The notes: generated by a model not told the origin, from the letters alone. Shown: positions 25,630-34,862, numbered from the stretch's first letter. The stretch: DNA of 64,000 bases from Silicimonas sp. (GCA_022826385.1 JAJDUZ010000031.1:43085-107084), one strand, 5' to 3'. Made by a program: numbers and translations.

Positions 25630-28128
25630 ATGCAAACCCATGTGAAAGCGCTGGTCGTCGGCGGCGGCGCGGTCGGAACGTCGATTGCCTATCACCTTGC
25701 GAAAGCAGGCTGGGAGACCATGCTGCTGGAGCGCGACGAACTGACCTCCGGGTCCACATGGCACGCCGCGGGCCTCCTGCCCTATTTCAACATGAGCTAT
25801 GCCACCACGCATATCCATGACTACTCGATCAAGTTCTATAAGACGCTCGAGGAAGAGACCGGCCTCAACCCCGGCTTCTACGTCGTCGGCAACCTGCGCA
25901 TGGCACAGACGCAGGACCGGATGGACGAGTACATGCTCTATGCCTCGACCGCCGAGACCTGCGGGGTGCCCTATGAATGGATGACGCCCGAGCAGATCAA
26001 GGACCGCTGGCCGCTGGTCCGCACCGACGATCTGAAAGGCGCGATCTATCACCCGACCGACGGCTATATCAACCCGGCCGACGTGACGCAGGCGATGGCC
26101 AAGGGCGCCCGCCAGCACGGCGCGTTCATCGAGCGCCGTTGGCAGGTCGACAGCTATACATGGGCTGGCGACCACTGGGATGTCGTGGCGACCAAGATGG
26201 TCGAGAAAGGCGGCAACCTGATCGCGTCCGACGAGAAAGTCACCATCCATGCCGAGCATGTCGTGACCGCAACCGGCAACCACGCCCAGCGCACCGCGCA
26301 ACTTCTTGGCATCAAGATCCCCGCGATCCCGGTCGAACACCAATACATCGTCACCGAACCCGACCCGGCGCTGGTCGAGTACCGCAAGACCATGCCCGAA
26401 CACCCGGTCCTGCGTGACGCCGACGCCAAGTGGTATGTCCGCGAGGAACGCGGCGGCTGGATTCTCGGGCCTTACGAATACGGCGCCCCGGCCCGGTTCG
26501 AATACGCGGTACCCGACAGTTTCCGCGCCGATCTGTTCCCGCTCGATCTGGAAAGGATCGAGGAAGAATACATGTCGATGATCCACCGCATTCCGTCTTC
26601 GGAAACCGCAGGGCTCAAGGACGACTATAACGGTCCGATCTGCTATACGCCCGACGGCAACCCGCTGCTTGGCCCGGCGCCCGGTTTGCGGAACATGTGG
26701 CTGGCCGAAGGCTTCAGCTTCGGCATCACCGCGGCCGGCGGAACCGGCAAGTACCTCGCCGACCTGATGGTCGAAGGCGAGGCCGAGATTGACATGGCAA
26801 GCCTCGATCCCAAGCGTTACGGGCCGTGGATGACCACCGAATACGCGATGCGCAAGAACGAGGAATGCTATTCCCACGTCTATATCCTGCATCACCCGGA
26901 TGAAGAGCGCGAAGCCTGCCGCCCGTTGAAGACCGCCCCAGCCTATGACCGTCAGAAAGCTGCCGGCGCCCAGTTCGGGCAGGTCAACGGGTGGGAACGG
27001 CCGAACTACTACGGCCCGCTTGATGCGCCAGCATCCTATGACCACGACAGCCGCAGCTTCCGCCGCGGGGGCTGGTGGCCATACGCCAAGGCCGAGGCCG
27101 AAGCCATCCGATCAGGTGTCGGCCTGATTGATGCCACCGCCTTCACCAAGCATGTCGTGCACGGGCCGGGCGCTGCCGCGTTTCTCGACTGGTTTACCAC
27201 CAACAAACTGCCCCGCGTTGGCCGCATCAACCTGACCTATGCGCTGACCTCGCACGGGACGACACGCACCGAATACACCATCCTGCGCGAAGCCGAGGAC
27301 CGCTTCGTCCTGATCTCGGCCGGGGCCTGGCAGGCCTACGACGCCGACTATCTGATGAAGGCGGTCGAGGATATGGAGCCGACCTTCGGTCGCATCAACG
27401 TCGAGGACTGGACGTCGAAATACGGTGTGTTCGCCATCGCTGGCCCGAAATCGCGCGACGTGTTGCAGACCCTGATCCGCGATGCCGACCCGGCGACGGC
27501 ACTGTCCAACAAGCGCTTCCCGTGGCTGTCACTCCGCAAGGTCGAGCTGGGCATGTGCCCCACCGTCGCCGTTCGCGTCGCCTATACCGGCGAGCTAGGT
27601 TGGGAACTGCACCACCCGATCGAGATGCAGAACTACCTCTGGGATCAACTCATGGCCGCGGGCGAACCGCATGGTCTCAAGCTTGTCGGCGCCCGTGCCC
27701 AGAACTGGCTGCGGCAGGAGAAAAGCTATCGCGCCTTCGGCACCGAATTGGGCCGGGATGCGACGCCGCTGGAAGCCGGGCTCGACCGGTTTGTTGACCT
27801 CGAAAAGGACTTCTACGGCAAGTCCGCCATGGTCGAGACCGGCATTCGCGCCAAATGCGTCACCCTGTTGATCGACGGACCCGAGGATGCCGATCCGTGG
27901 GGGCGCGAAGCGCTTTATACCGGAGACGGCACCCGCACCGGTCGTTTGACCTCGGGCGGATGGTCCGCACATTTCGGCAAGTCGATCGGGATGGGCTATG
28001 TGAAGCCCGAGCATGCGACACCGGGCACCAAGCTCAAGGTCAAGATGTTCAACCAACTCTGGGACGCCGAAGTGACCGAGGACAGCCCGTACGATCCGGC
28101 AAACGCAACCATTCGCGCCGACGGGTGA
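25630..28128 (+). CDS. FAD-dependent dimethylglycine/sarcosine dehydrogenase-like protein with GcvT domain
   Basis: An 832-residue fusion. An N-terminal DAO-type flavin domain with VVGGGAVGTSIAYHLAKAGW is followed by STWHAAGL, whose His is the covalent FAD attachment site in dimethylglycine and sarcosine dehydrogenases. A FAO_M linker domain follows from about 390, then a GcvT tetrahydrofolate-binding aminomethyltransferase domain (about 450-730, VGLIDATAFTKHVVHGPGA ... YTGELGWELH). A GcvT C-terminal barrel ends the protein. It would demethylate an N-methylated amine and pass the C1 unit to THF. The exact substrate among glycine-betaine breakdown products cannot be told. Confidence 0.88.
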   Translation: MQTHVKALVVGGGAVGTSIAYHLAKAGWETMLLERDELTSGSTWHAAGLLPYFNMSYATTHIHDYSIKFYKTLEEETGLNPGFYVVGNLRMAQTQDRMDEYMLYASTAETCGVPYEWMTPEQIKDRWPLVRTDDLKGAIYHPTDGYINPADVTQAMAKGARQHGAFIERRWQVDSYTWAGDHWDVVATKMVEKGGNLIASDEKVTIHAEHVVTATGNHAQRTAQLLGIKIPAIPVEHQYIVTEPDPALVEYRKTMPEHPVLRDADAKWYVREERGGWILGPYEYGAPARFEYAVPDSFRADLFPLDLERIEEEYMSMIHRIPSSETAGLKDDYNGPICYTPDGNPLLGPAPGLRNMWLAEGFSFGITAAGGTGKYLADLMVEGEAEIDMASLDPKRYGPWMTTEYAMRKNEECYSHVYILHHPDEEREACRPLKTAPAYDRQKAAGAQFGQVNGWERPNYYGPLDAPASYDHDSRSFRRGGWWPYAKAEAEAIRSGVGLIDATAFTKHVVHGPGAAAFLDWFTTNKLPRVGRINLTYALTSHGTTRTEYTILREAEDRFVLISAGAWQAYDADYLMKAVEDMEPTFGRINVEDWTSKYGVFAIAGPKSRDVLQTLIRDADPATALSNKRFPWLSLRKVELGMCPTVAVRVAYTGELGWELHHPIEMQNYLWDQLMAAGEPHGLKLVGARAQNWLRQEKSYRAFGTELGRDATPLEAGLDRFVDLEKDFYGKSAMVETGIRAKCVTLLIDGPEDADPWGREALYTGDGTRTGRLTSGGWSAHFGKSIGMGYVKPEHATPGTKLKVKMFNQLWDAEVTEDSPYDPANATIRADG

Positions 28129-28129
28129 T

Positions 28130-28176
28130 CCGAAATCTTCGAAAGATTTCGGACCGCTTTCTTTGAAAGAAAGCGG
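28130..28176 (+). repeat. twin perfect hairpins after the flavoprotein gene
   Basis: Two back-to-back palindromic hairpins: 28130-28139/28143-28152 and 28154-28163/28167-28176, each 10 bp with a 3-nt loop, starting 2 nt after the stop codon. No T run follows. They probably protect the mRNA 3' end or act as a terminator-like repeat. The sequence is AT-richer than the other repeat family and unrelated to it. Confidence 0.65.
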
Positions 28177-28220
28177 CACCCGCGCTTGGCCCTGTTACAG
28201 AGACCCCCTATCTTCGCTCT

Positions 28221-28517
28221 ATGACTGATCTCGCGATAACGCTGACCGAAACCGGCTCGAAGGGGCGCTATGTGACCCAACCCGAGCCAGATGGGCCCGA
28301 GGCCGAACTGACCTTCTCGCGGGCATCAGCCAACCTGATCATCATCGACCACACGGGCGTGCCGGATGCCTATCGCGGGCAAAAGGTCGGCGTGGCCCTT
28401 GTCACCCGCGCCGTCGAAGACGCGCGCACAGGCGGCTACAAGATCCTGCCTCTTTGCCCGTTCGCCGCAGCCCTGTTCCGCCGCAACCCCGATTGGTCGG
28501 ACGTGCTGAACGGATGA
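28221..28517 (+). CDS. small GNAT-family N-acetyltransferase (YjdJ type)
   Basis: A 98-residue protein of the short GNAT subgroup. It contains AELTFSRASANLIIIDHTGVP and the acetyl-CoA-binding loop YRGQKVGVALVTRAVEDARTGGYKILPLCPFAAALFRRNPDW (as separate motifs at about 50-95), with the conserved CPF(A/V) Cys. The substrate is unknown. Its stop overlaps the start of the next gene by 4 nt. Confidence 0.88.
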   Translation: MTDLAITLTETGSKGRYVTQPEPDGPEAELTFSRASANLIIIDHTGVPDAYRGQKVGVALVTRAVEDARTGGYKILPLCPFAAALFRRNPDWSDVLNG

Positions 28518-29227
28518 TCCAACGTTTCGGCCGAACCTTCAGCCTTGTCGTCAATCTCGGCCTGTTTCTCCTTGTCGTCGCCGCGGCCCGCCCGGGACCG
28601 CACCGTGTGATCGCGGCCGAAAGCTATGGCCTCACCGAGATTGCCGACCGCGTCTGGACGGACGCGCCCGGGCAAGCCCAAAAACTCATCGCCCTTGCAG
28701 ACGAGGCCAAGGATCGCGTCGCCCTGTTCTTCGGGGACGCGCCATCCGACCCGACGCTGGTTCTCTGTACAACCCGATCCTGCGCCCGAGCATTCGGCAT
28801 CGGCGGCAACGGGCTGTCGGTCGCGGATATGCTGATCATGGTCAGCCCCGGCGGGCTGACGCTGGGCACGCTGACCCACGAGATGACCCATTCGCGCCTG
28901 CACCAGTCAATGGGGTTTCGCAATATCGTGGCCCAACCCTATCCGACCTGGTTCGACGAAGGGCTTGCGACCCATGTCGCCCGCCACCCCGCCTGGAACG
29001 GCACGGTGACCCCGGCCTCGCGCCAGCGTATCCGAGATGTCAGACGGTTCTGGCAATGGGATGACGCCTATCGCGAGATCGGCGTGGGGCGCGCCTATGC
29101 CTCGGCTGCCGCGGAGGTGGCCGAAATCGAGCGCAGGGCCGGCCGCCGCGGGCTGCTGGAATTGATCCGTCGCGCCGACGAAGGCGAACGCTTCGACCAA
29201 GTGATGGTCGAGATCCTGACGCGTTAG
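28514..29227 (+). CDS. membrane-anchored HExxH metallopeptidase-like protein
   Basis: A 237-residue protein with an N-terminal signal anchor (about residues 9-26). A gluzincin-like zinc site follows: THEMTHSRLH at about 122-131 gives HExxH, and WFDEGLATHVA at about 149-159 supplies the third, downstream Glu ligand. This matches the fold logic of M1/M48-like 'peptidase MA' proteins, with the active site probably periplasmic. The protein is coupled to the GNAT gene by ATGA overlap. No experimental family was recognised; peptidase activity is inferred from the motif. Confidence 0.7.
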   Translation: MIQRFGRTFSLVVNLGLFLLVVAAARPGPHRVIAAESYGLTEIADRVWTDAPGQAQKLIALADEAKDRVALFFGDAPSDPTLVLCTTRSCARAFGIGGNGLSVADMLIMVSPGGLTLGTLTHEMTHSRLHQSMGFRNIVAQPYPTWFDEGLATHVARHPAWNGTVTPASRQRIRDVRRFWQWDDAYREIGVGRAYASAAAEVAEIERRAGRRGLLELIRRADEGERFDQVMVEILTR

Positions 29228-29326
29228 CGAGACGCTGCGACACGCCTGCAGTCCTCTCGCAGACCCAGCACGTCTATCCATAGGAAAAGTGATGAAGTCG
29301 CCAGCAGAAACGCGCTAGACAGGCGC

Positions 29327-30052
29327 ATGTCCCGAACCACGCGCAGAGCCTTTCTTCTGTCGTCCGCAGGCGCCGTTGCAAGTGCAGGCGGCCTTGGCGC
29401 CTTTGCCTTCCGTCTTCATCGCCGCCCCCAGCGCGGGCCATATCTGACTGACGCGCATCTCGCTGAACTTGCAGGATTCCAAGCGCCTGCCCCCCGTGTC
29501 CTGTTTATCGGCAATTCCATGGTGCTGCGCCACGACGTGCCCGCCCGCGTCGCAAGCCTGACCGGCATCAGCACCGCAATGGCCGCCGCGAACGGCGCAA
29601 GACTGATTGAAACGGTGCGCATCGAACGGTTGCAGCCCGTGCTGACCGCTGTCGACTGGTCTGCAATTGTTCTGCAGGATTTCACCAAGACACCCCTTCG
29701 CGGGGTCGACAGGTTCGCCTCCGAACGCGCAATGACATGGATCGCGTCGCAGACGTCCGGCGCCCGCGTCCTGCTTTTCCCGCCGTGGCCTTCCGCGGCC
29801 GGTTCAGCGGTCTATCAGGACGCCGGACCGTTCACCACCACTCCGGACGATCCGCAAGACTACGCCCGACGGACGATGGGGTTTTATACGTCCGTCGCCG
29901 ACCGACATGGCTTCAGCGTCGCCCCTGTGCCGGGCACGTGGCTTTCTGCGGGCAACCCGGCGCTCTATGCCGAAGACAACCATCATGCCAGCGTGGCAGG
30001 CGCGGCATTGGTGGCCGAGGTTCTGGCCAGCGAACTGAAAAAGCTGCTTTGA
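29327..30052 (+). CDS. Tat-exported SGNH-hydrolase-like protein
   Basis: A 241-residue protein with a twin-arginine signal (TTRRAFLLSSAGAVASAGGLG), suggesting folded export. The mature part begins RVLFIGNSMVLRHDVP, resembling the block I GDS/GNS loop of SGNH esterases. It ends with EDNHHAS, a likely catalytic Asp-His pair in block V. The SAIVLQDFTKTP strand could be block III. Carbohydrate- or lipid-ester hydrolysis is plausible; the substrate is unknown. Monocistronic, convergent with rpmB. Confidence 0.65.
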   Translation: MSRTTRRAFLLSSAGAVASAGGLGAFAFRLHRRPQRGPYLTDAHLAELAGFQAPAPRVLFIGNSMVLRHDVPARVASLTGISTAMAAANGARLIETVRIERLQPVLTAVDWSAIVLQDFTKTPLRGVDRFASERAMTWIASQTSGARVLLFPPWPSAAGSAVYQDAGPFTTTPDDPQDYARRTMGFYTSVADRHGFSVAPVPGTWLSAGNPALYAEDNHHASVAGAALVAEVLASELKKLL

Positions 30053-30084
30053 AAACAAAAACGCCCCGCCGCACGGGCAGGGCG
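30052..30084 (-). terminator. Rho-independent terminator of rpmB
   Basis: On the minus strand, 30084-30076 pairs with 30070-30062 (9 bp, one G-T pair, 5-nt loop), followed by TTTTTGTTTT. It lies 23 nt after the rpmB stop. Confidence 0.85.
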
Positions 30085-30106
30085 CAAACGTCTTACGTGA
30101 CACGGA

Positions 30107-30394
30107 TCAGGCGGTTGCCTGGGCCTTCACGATGTCCTTCTTGATCTTCAGCGCGTTCGCGCTGAGATCCGCGTCTTTCGCCTTCAGAAGGAACGCATCC
30201 AGACCACCGCGATGGTCCACGGTGCGTAGGGCCGACGTCGCAACGCGCAGGCGGAACGTCCGTCCCAGCGTTTCCGACATCAGGGCCGTTTCCGTCAGGT
30301 TCGGCAGGAACCGGCGCTTGGTCTTGTTGTTGGCGTGGCTGACATTGTTGCCAACCATCGGGCCTTTTCCGGTCAGTTCGCAGCGGCGCGACAT
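30107..30394 (-). CDS. rpmB: 50S ribosomal protein L28
   Basis: A 95-residue L28: [33 protein letters not shown] is a textbook N-terminus (seen as consecutive motifs), followed by [25 protein letters not shown]. Single-gene unit with its own terminator. Confidence 0.97.
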   Translation of the reverse strand: MSRRCELTGKGPMVGNNVSHANNKTKRRFLPNLTETALMSETLGRTFRLRVATSALRTVDHRGGLDAFLLKAKDADLSANALKIKKDIVKAQATA

Positions 30395-30528
30395 GGGTGT
30401 ACCCTCGATCTGATGGGCCGATCCGTGGCCCCTTCAAAGCAAACGGGCAGCGCGCTTAAGGCCCTGCCCTCGAATTCGTTCGCGCGTCTTACGGCGCTGC
30501 CACGCGTCCGTCAAGCCCGGAACAGGGC

Positions 30529-31515
30529 TCAAAGCCCTTTTGTGAGCAACTTCAGCACTTCGGCCGCCGCGCTGCCGGGCGCCCGCGCACCAGTTTCGAC
30601 CTCGGCACGCAACCCCTGCATCAGCGCATCGGCCTTGGCGTCGGCGGCCAGACGGCGCAAAAGCCCTTGCCGCACCTCGTCTTCGAACCAACCGCGGGCC
30701 TGATTCTGGCGTCTGGCCTGCCAATACCCGCTGTCCCGCCGGAACCCGGCCAAAGCCGAGATCTCGGCCCAAACCGCGTCGAGCCCTGTCTCTTCCAGCG
30801 ACGAAACCGTCAGCACTTTTGGAAAGTCGTCCGGATCGCCCTCACGCTTCCGCAACAACCTGAGGGCGCCCGCATAGTCAGCCGCCGTGCGTGTCGCAAC
30901 GGGTTTCAAGTCGCCATCCGCCTTATTCACAAGGATGATATCGGCAATCTCCATGATCCCGCGCTTCACCCCCTGCAACTCGTCACCGCCACCGGGCGCG
31001 ATCAAAAGCAGGAAGATGTCCGACATCGCCGAGACAAGCGTCTCGGACTGACCGACCCCCACCGTCTCGATCAGGACAACGTCGAATCCGGCTGCTTCGC
31101 ACAGCGCGACCGCATCCCGTGTGCGCCGCGCCACACCGCCCAACTCGGTCTGGCTTGGCGAAGGCCGGATAAAGGCGAGCGGATCGCGGGCCAGATGCTC
31201 CATCCGGGTCTTGTCACCAAGGATCGACCCACCCGAACGCGCCGAAGACGGATCGACCGCCAGAACGGCAACACGTTTGCCCGATCGGGTCAGGCTGGTG
31301 CCGAATGCCTCGATGAAGGTCGATTTGCCGACACCCGGCGTGCCGGAAAGACCGATTCGCAATGCCTGCCGCCCGGACCCGGCCAAGGCTTCCAGCAACT
31401 GGTCCGCCGCCTCGCGGTGGTCGGCGCGCGCGCTTTCAACCAGCGTGATCGCCCGCGCCAGTGCACGCCTGTCGCCGTTCAGGACGGCGGCCGCCAATGT
31501 TTCGGTCGTTGTCAT
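30529..31515 (-). CDS. meaB: methylmalonyl-CoA mutase-associated GTPase MeaB
   Basis: A 328-residue G3E/SIMIBI GTPase that protects and loads B12-dependent methylmalonyl-CoA mutase. Walker A is GLSGTPGVGKSTFIEAFG at about 48-65, then VLAVDPSSARSGGSILGDKTRM, VLIETVGVGQSE and the specificity motif VNKADGD. The start MTTTETLAA at 31515 is preferred to a 32-codon upstream extension. The mutase genes are not in the window. A related role with ethylmalonyl-CoA pathway mutases is likely in this family of bacteria. Confidence 0.92.
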   Translation of the reverse strand: MTTTETLAAAVLNGDRRALARAITLVESARADHREAADQLLEALAGSGRQALRIGLSGTPGVGKSTFIEAFGTSLTRSGKRVAVLAVDPSSARSGGSILGDKTRMEHLARDPLAFIRPSPSQTELGGVARRTRDAVALCEAAGFDVVLIETVGVGQSETLVSAMSDIFLLLIAPGGGDELQGVKRGIMEIADIILVNKADGDLKPVATRTAADYAGALRLLRKREGDPDDFPKVLTVSSLEETGLDAVWAEISALAGFRRDSGYWQARRQNQARGWFEDEVRQGLLRRLAADAKADALMQGLRAEVETGARAPGSAAAEVLKLLTKGL

Positions 31516-31616
31516 CGGCGCGGACCTTGCCGCCGAAGCCCACGACTGTCCAGTGCACTTACCTCTGATTAACGTTAACGCGCGGCTCCGTAGCATGAAG
31601 CAATGCACCACCTTCC

Positions 31617-31639
31617 CTTCATCTCTTCAAAAATACGCA
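31617..31639. repeat. short dispersed intergenic repeat, copy A
   Basis: The stretch CTTCATCTCTTCAAAAATAC followed by GCA recurs at 51225-51248 with one extra A. Both copies lie between genes (meaB/hrpB here). It may be a degenerate relative of the TTTCAAAATATCCC end of the larger stem-loop repeats. Confidence 0.5.
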
Positions 31640-31708
31640 TTCGCACGGCGCCACAGGCAAGGCGCGTCGATTGCCGGGCGCCGCGCCGCCAGATAAGACA
31701 CGGACAGA

Positions 31709-34102
31709 ATGACCAGCCTGCCGATCACGACCCTCCTGCCCGATCTGGTCGCGACCCTGAAGCGCGACGGCAAAGCCGTGCTGCAGGCCCCTCCCGGTGC
31801 GGGCAAAACGACACTGGTGCCGCTCGCGCTGCTTGACGCGGCGCTGGCGACAGGCCGGATCATCATGTTGGAGCCGCGCCGCATCGCCGCCCGGGCTGCG
31901 GCCACGCGGATGGCCGAGACACTGGGCGAACCCGTCGGACACACCGTCGGTTACCGCATTCGCGGCGACAGCAAGACCTCGCCCGGCACGCGGATCGAGG
32001 TGGTCACCGAAGGCATCCTCACCCGGATGATCCAGTCTGACCCCGGACTCGACGGCGTTGGCGCCCTGATCTTCGATGAATTTCACGAACGCTCGCTGAA
32101 TGCCGATCTCGGCTTGGCACTCGCCCTCGAATGTCGGGCTGCCCTGCGCCCGGACCTGCTGCTTCTGGTGATGTCCGCCACGCTCGATGCCGAACCGGTG
32201 GCCCGGTTGATCGATGCACCCATCCTGACCAGCGAAGGGCAGAGCTTTCCCGTCGAGACCCGCTGGCTCGAGCGCCCGCGCGGGCGCGACGCCCGCTTCG
32301 ATGCCGACATGGCCGCGCTCATCACCCGTGCCACGGCCGAGACCGAGGGCAGCCTTCTGGCCTTCCTGCCGGGCGAAGGAGAAATCCGCCGCGTCATGGC
32401 GCGGCTGAACAGTCTCTCCGGCGTCGACATCCTGCCGCTTTACGGCGCGCTTCCCTTTGCTCAGCAGCAAAAGGCGCTGAAACCCGGGCCACACCGACGT
32501 CTGGTTCTTGCCACCGCCATCGCTGAAACCTCGCTGACTTTGCCCGACATCCGCGTCGTCATCGACGGGGGGCTCGCGCGGCGCGCCCGCTTTGATCCCG
32601 GTTCGGGCATGTCGCGCCTTGTGACCGAGCGCGTGACGCGCGCCGAAGCAATACAGCGTCAAGGCCGGGCGGGTCGCGTCACCGACGGCGTCTGCTACCG
32701 GCTCTGGACCAAGGGCGAAGAAGGCGCGTTGGCGGCCTTCCCCCCGGCCGAAATCGAAACCGCAGACCTTGCCGGCCTTGCGCTGGAACTGGGCGAATGG
32801 GGCAGCGCCGACCTGCCTTTCCTGACCCATCCCCCCGAACGCGCGCTGACCGAGGCGCGCGCGCTTCTGCACATGCTGGGCGCGCTGACAGAAGACGGCG
32901 GTATCACCGACCACGGCAAGGCGCTGGCCCGGATGCCACTGCATCCGCGTCTGGCGCATATGCTGGTCCGCGCAGGCCGCGACGCGGCCCCCTTGGCCGC
33001 ACTTCTGGCCGACCGCGATCCGCTTCGTGGGGCTGGCGCGGATCTGGGCAAGCGGCTCGACGCCCTGCGCGGACCCGACCGCTCGCCGGGACTGACGCGC
33101 ATTCGCGACGAAGCCAAACGCCTTCAGAAGGCCGCCCCCGCGGGCAAGATCACCGCCCCGGAAGAACAGGCGGCGCTGGCCTATCCCGACCGCATCGCCC
33201 TCCGCCGCCCCGGCACTGCCCCGCGTTGGCTGCTGTCGGGCGGCAAAGGGGCCAAGATGGACCCCGCCGAACCGCTTGCGAACGCACGGCTCCTTGTCGT
33301 GACCGATACCGATGGCCACCCGACCGAGGCCACGATCCGCACCGCGCTGACCCTTTCCGAAGCGGCCCTTCGGGCGCTCTATCCCGACCAGATCGAAGAC
33401 CATCGCCGTGCCAGCTGGTCGAAGCGCGACGCCCGCATCGAAACGGTGATCGAGGAGCGGTTCGGAGCCCTCGTGCTGGCCAGTCGCCGCTGGTCCGATG
33501 TGCCTGACGAGACCGTCGCCCGCGCCATGCTTGAGGGTGTCCGCGCACTTGGGCTGCCCTGGACCGCCGCGTCCGAACGCCTGCGGGCGCGTGTCGACCT
33601 TGCGCGAGAGGCCGGGCACGAGATGCCGGACATGTCCGAGGCGGCCCTGCTGGAGACGGCGGAAGACTGGTTGCTGCCCTATCTTTCCGGCATTCGAACC
33701 GCCACCGCGTGGCAGGGCTTCGATCTGACATCGGCGCTGAATGCGTCGCTGACATGGGACCAGAAACAACTGCTGGATCGCGAGGCACCGGCCAAGTTCA
33801 CCACGCCGCTCGGGCGTCAGATCGCCATCGACTATGGCGGCGAGGCGCCGGCCATCGAATTACGCTTGCAGGAAATGTTCGGCACCACGCGCCATCCGGT
33901 CGTCGCCGGTCGGCCGCTGCGGGTCACGCTACTGTCGCCCGCCGGTCGCCCGTTGCAGACGACGATGGATGTACCAGGCTTCTGGGACACATCTTATACC
34001 GATGTGCGGAAGGACATGCGGGGCCGCTATCCGAAACACCCGTGGCCCGAGGACCCCCGCGTCGCCGATCCGACACTCAGGGCCAAGCGCCGGGGCAACT
34101 GA
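31709..34102 (+). CDS. hrpB: ATP-dependent helicase HrpB
   Basis: A 797-residue DEAH-family RNA helicase. Motif I is APPGAGKTTLVPLALL at about 28-43, motif II LIFDEFHERS, motif III VMSATLDAEP, then IAETSLTLPDIRVVIDGG and the motif VI QRQGRAGRVTDG. The HrpB-specific C-terminal domain is complete (LPWTAASERLRARV ... RGRYPKHPWPEDP), so the gene is full length. Its cellular role is not well defined. It ends 72 nt before the convergent moaE, with repeat copy 4 between. Confidence 0.96.
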   Translation: MTSLPITTLLPDLVATLKRDGKAVLQAPPGAGKTTLVPLALLDAALATGRIIMLEPRRIAARAAATRMAETLGEPVGHTVGYRIRGDSKTSPGTRIEVVTEGILTRMIQSDPGLDGVGALIFDEFHERSLNADLGLALALECRAALRPDLLLLVMSATLDAEPVARLIDAPILTSEGQSFPVETRWLERPRGRDARFDADMAALITRATAETEGSLLAFLPGEGEIRRVMARLNSLSGVDILPLYGALPFAQQQKALKPGPHRRLVLATAIAETSLTLPDIRVVIDGGLARRARFDPGSGMSRLVTERVTRAEAIQRQGRAGRVTDGVCYRLWTKGEEGALAAFPPAEIETADLAGLALELGEWGSADLPFLTHPPERALTEARALLHMLGALTEDGGITDHGKALARMPLHPRLAHMLVRAGRDAAPLAALLADRDPLRGAGADLGKRLDALRGPDRSPGLTRIRDEAKRLQKAAPAGKITAPEEQAALAYPDRIALRRPGTAPRWLLSGGKGAKMDPAEPLANARLLVVTDTDGHPTEATIRTALTLSEAALRALYPDQIEDHRRASWSKRDARIETVIEERFGALVLASRRWSDVPDETVARAMLEGVRALGLPWTAASERLRARVDLAREAGHEMPDMSEAALLETAEDWLLPYLSGIRTATAWQGFDLTSALNASLTWDQKQLLDREAPAKFTTPLGRQIAIDYGGEAPAIELRLQEMFGTTRHPVVAGRPLRVTLLSPAGRPLQTTMDVPGFWDTSYTDVRKDMRGRYPKHPWPEDPRVADPTLRAKRRGN

Positions 34103-34105
34103 GGT

Positions 34106-34166
34106 CGAGGGGGCGCTGCCCCCGCCGGCTTCGCCAGCCCCCCGGGATATTTGGAAACAGGCGAAG
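34106..34166 (+). repeat. intergenic stem-loop repeat, copy 4
   Basis: Stem 34109-34114/34118-34123 with GCT loop, then CCCCCCGGGATATTTGGAAA and CAGGCGAAG on the plus strand. It directly follows the hrpB stop and is oriented as its terminator, opposite in direction to the other four copies. Confidence 0.75.
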
Positions 34167-34173
34167 AAACCTG

Positions 34174-34617
34174 TCAGGTCCAGCGGTCCAGCGCGTCTTC
34201 GTCTTCATCCTTGGCTGCGACCCAGGCGTCGCCATCCGTGCCAAATTCCTTCTTCCAGAAAGGCGCGCGGCTTTTCAGATAGTCCATCAGGAACTCGGCC
34301 GCCGCGAAGGCGTCGGTGCGGTGGCGCGCGGCGGTGGCGACCATCATGATCTGGTCGCCGGGTTTCATCGGCCCGTATCGGTGAATGATCATCGCGTCGG
34401 TCAGCGACCAGCGAGCGAGAGCGTCCGCCCTGATCTTTTCCAGAGCACGCTCGGTCATGCCCGGATAGTGCTCGATCTCCATCGCCGTCAGCGTGCCGCC
34501 TTCGTCGCGCACAAGGCCCGAGAACGTCACAACCGCGCCTGCCCCTGGAACCGAGGCGGTGAAGGCTGTCACTTCGGCGCCCATATCGAACGGTTCGGAT
34601 TGGACGCGAACGCTCAT
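34174..34617 (-). CDS. moaE: molybdopterin synthase catalytic subunit
   Basis: A 147-residue MoaE that, with thiocarboxylated MoaD, adds the dithiolene sulfurs to precursor Z. Family blocks are GAVVTFSGLVRDEGG, LTAMEIEHYPGMTE, IIHRYGPMKPGDQIMMVATAARHR and the active-site Lys region FLMDYLKSRAPFWKKE. Its start overlaps the moaD stop (ATGA). Confidence 0.96.
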   Translation of the reverse strand: MSVRVQSEPFDMGAEVTAFTASVPGAGAVVTFSGLVRDEGGTLTAMEIEHYPGMTERALEKIRADALARWSLTDAMIIHRYGPMKPGDQIMMVATAARHRTDAFAAAEFLMDYLKSRAPFWKKEFGTDGDAWVAAKDEDEDALDRWT

Positions 34618-34862
34618 CCGCCGGTCATCGGCGGGAAGAACGCCACCTCGCGTGCGCCGTCCAGCGAGGCCGACATGTCGGTCAGGTCCTGATCGATCGC
34701 CACGCGCACGGCGCTAAGGTCCGAGAAGGCCAACGCATGGGCCTCGGACCGCGCTTTCAGTTCTTCGACAAGCTCGGCAACAGTGGCGGCCTCGGTCTCG
34801 ACCTGTTCGGACGGGGCCCCGATGCGCTCGCGCAGCCAGGCGAAATAGAGAACGTCGATCAT
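34614..34862 (-). CDS. moaD: molybdopterin synthase sulfur carrier subunit
   Basis: An 82-residue ubiquitin-fold sulfur carrier. It has the typical IDVLYFAWLRERIGAPSE start and ends in Gly-Gly (FPPMTGG), the site of adenylation and thiocarboxylation. Its start overlaps the pgsA stop; moaE overlaps its own stop, giving a coupled pgsA-moaD-moaE operon. Confidence 0.96.
   Translation of the reverse strand: MIDVLYFAWLRERIGAPSEQVETEAATVAELVEELKARSEAHALAFSDLSAVRVAIDQDLTDMSASLDGAREVAFFPPMTGG

Noticed and set aside
25555..27045. Minus-strand ORF of 496 codons opposite the dimethylglycine dehydrogenase-like gene
   Set aside because: Shadow frame; the plus-strand frame carries intact FAD and GcvT domains.
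31619..33769. Minus-strand ORF of 716 codons opposite hrpB
   Set aside because: The longest antisense frame, but HrpB motifs are continuous on the plus strand and the antisense protein is Gly/Arg/Gln-rich.
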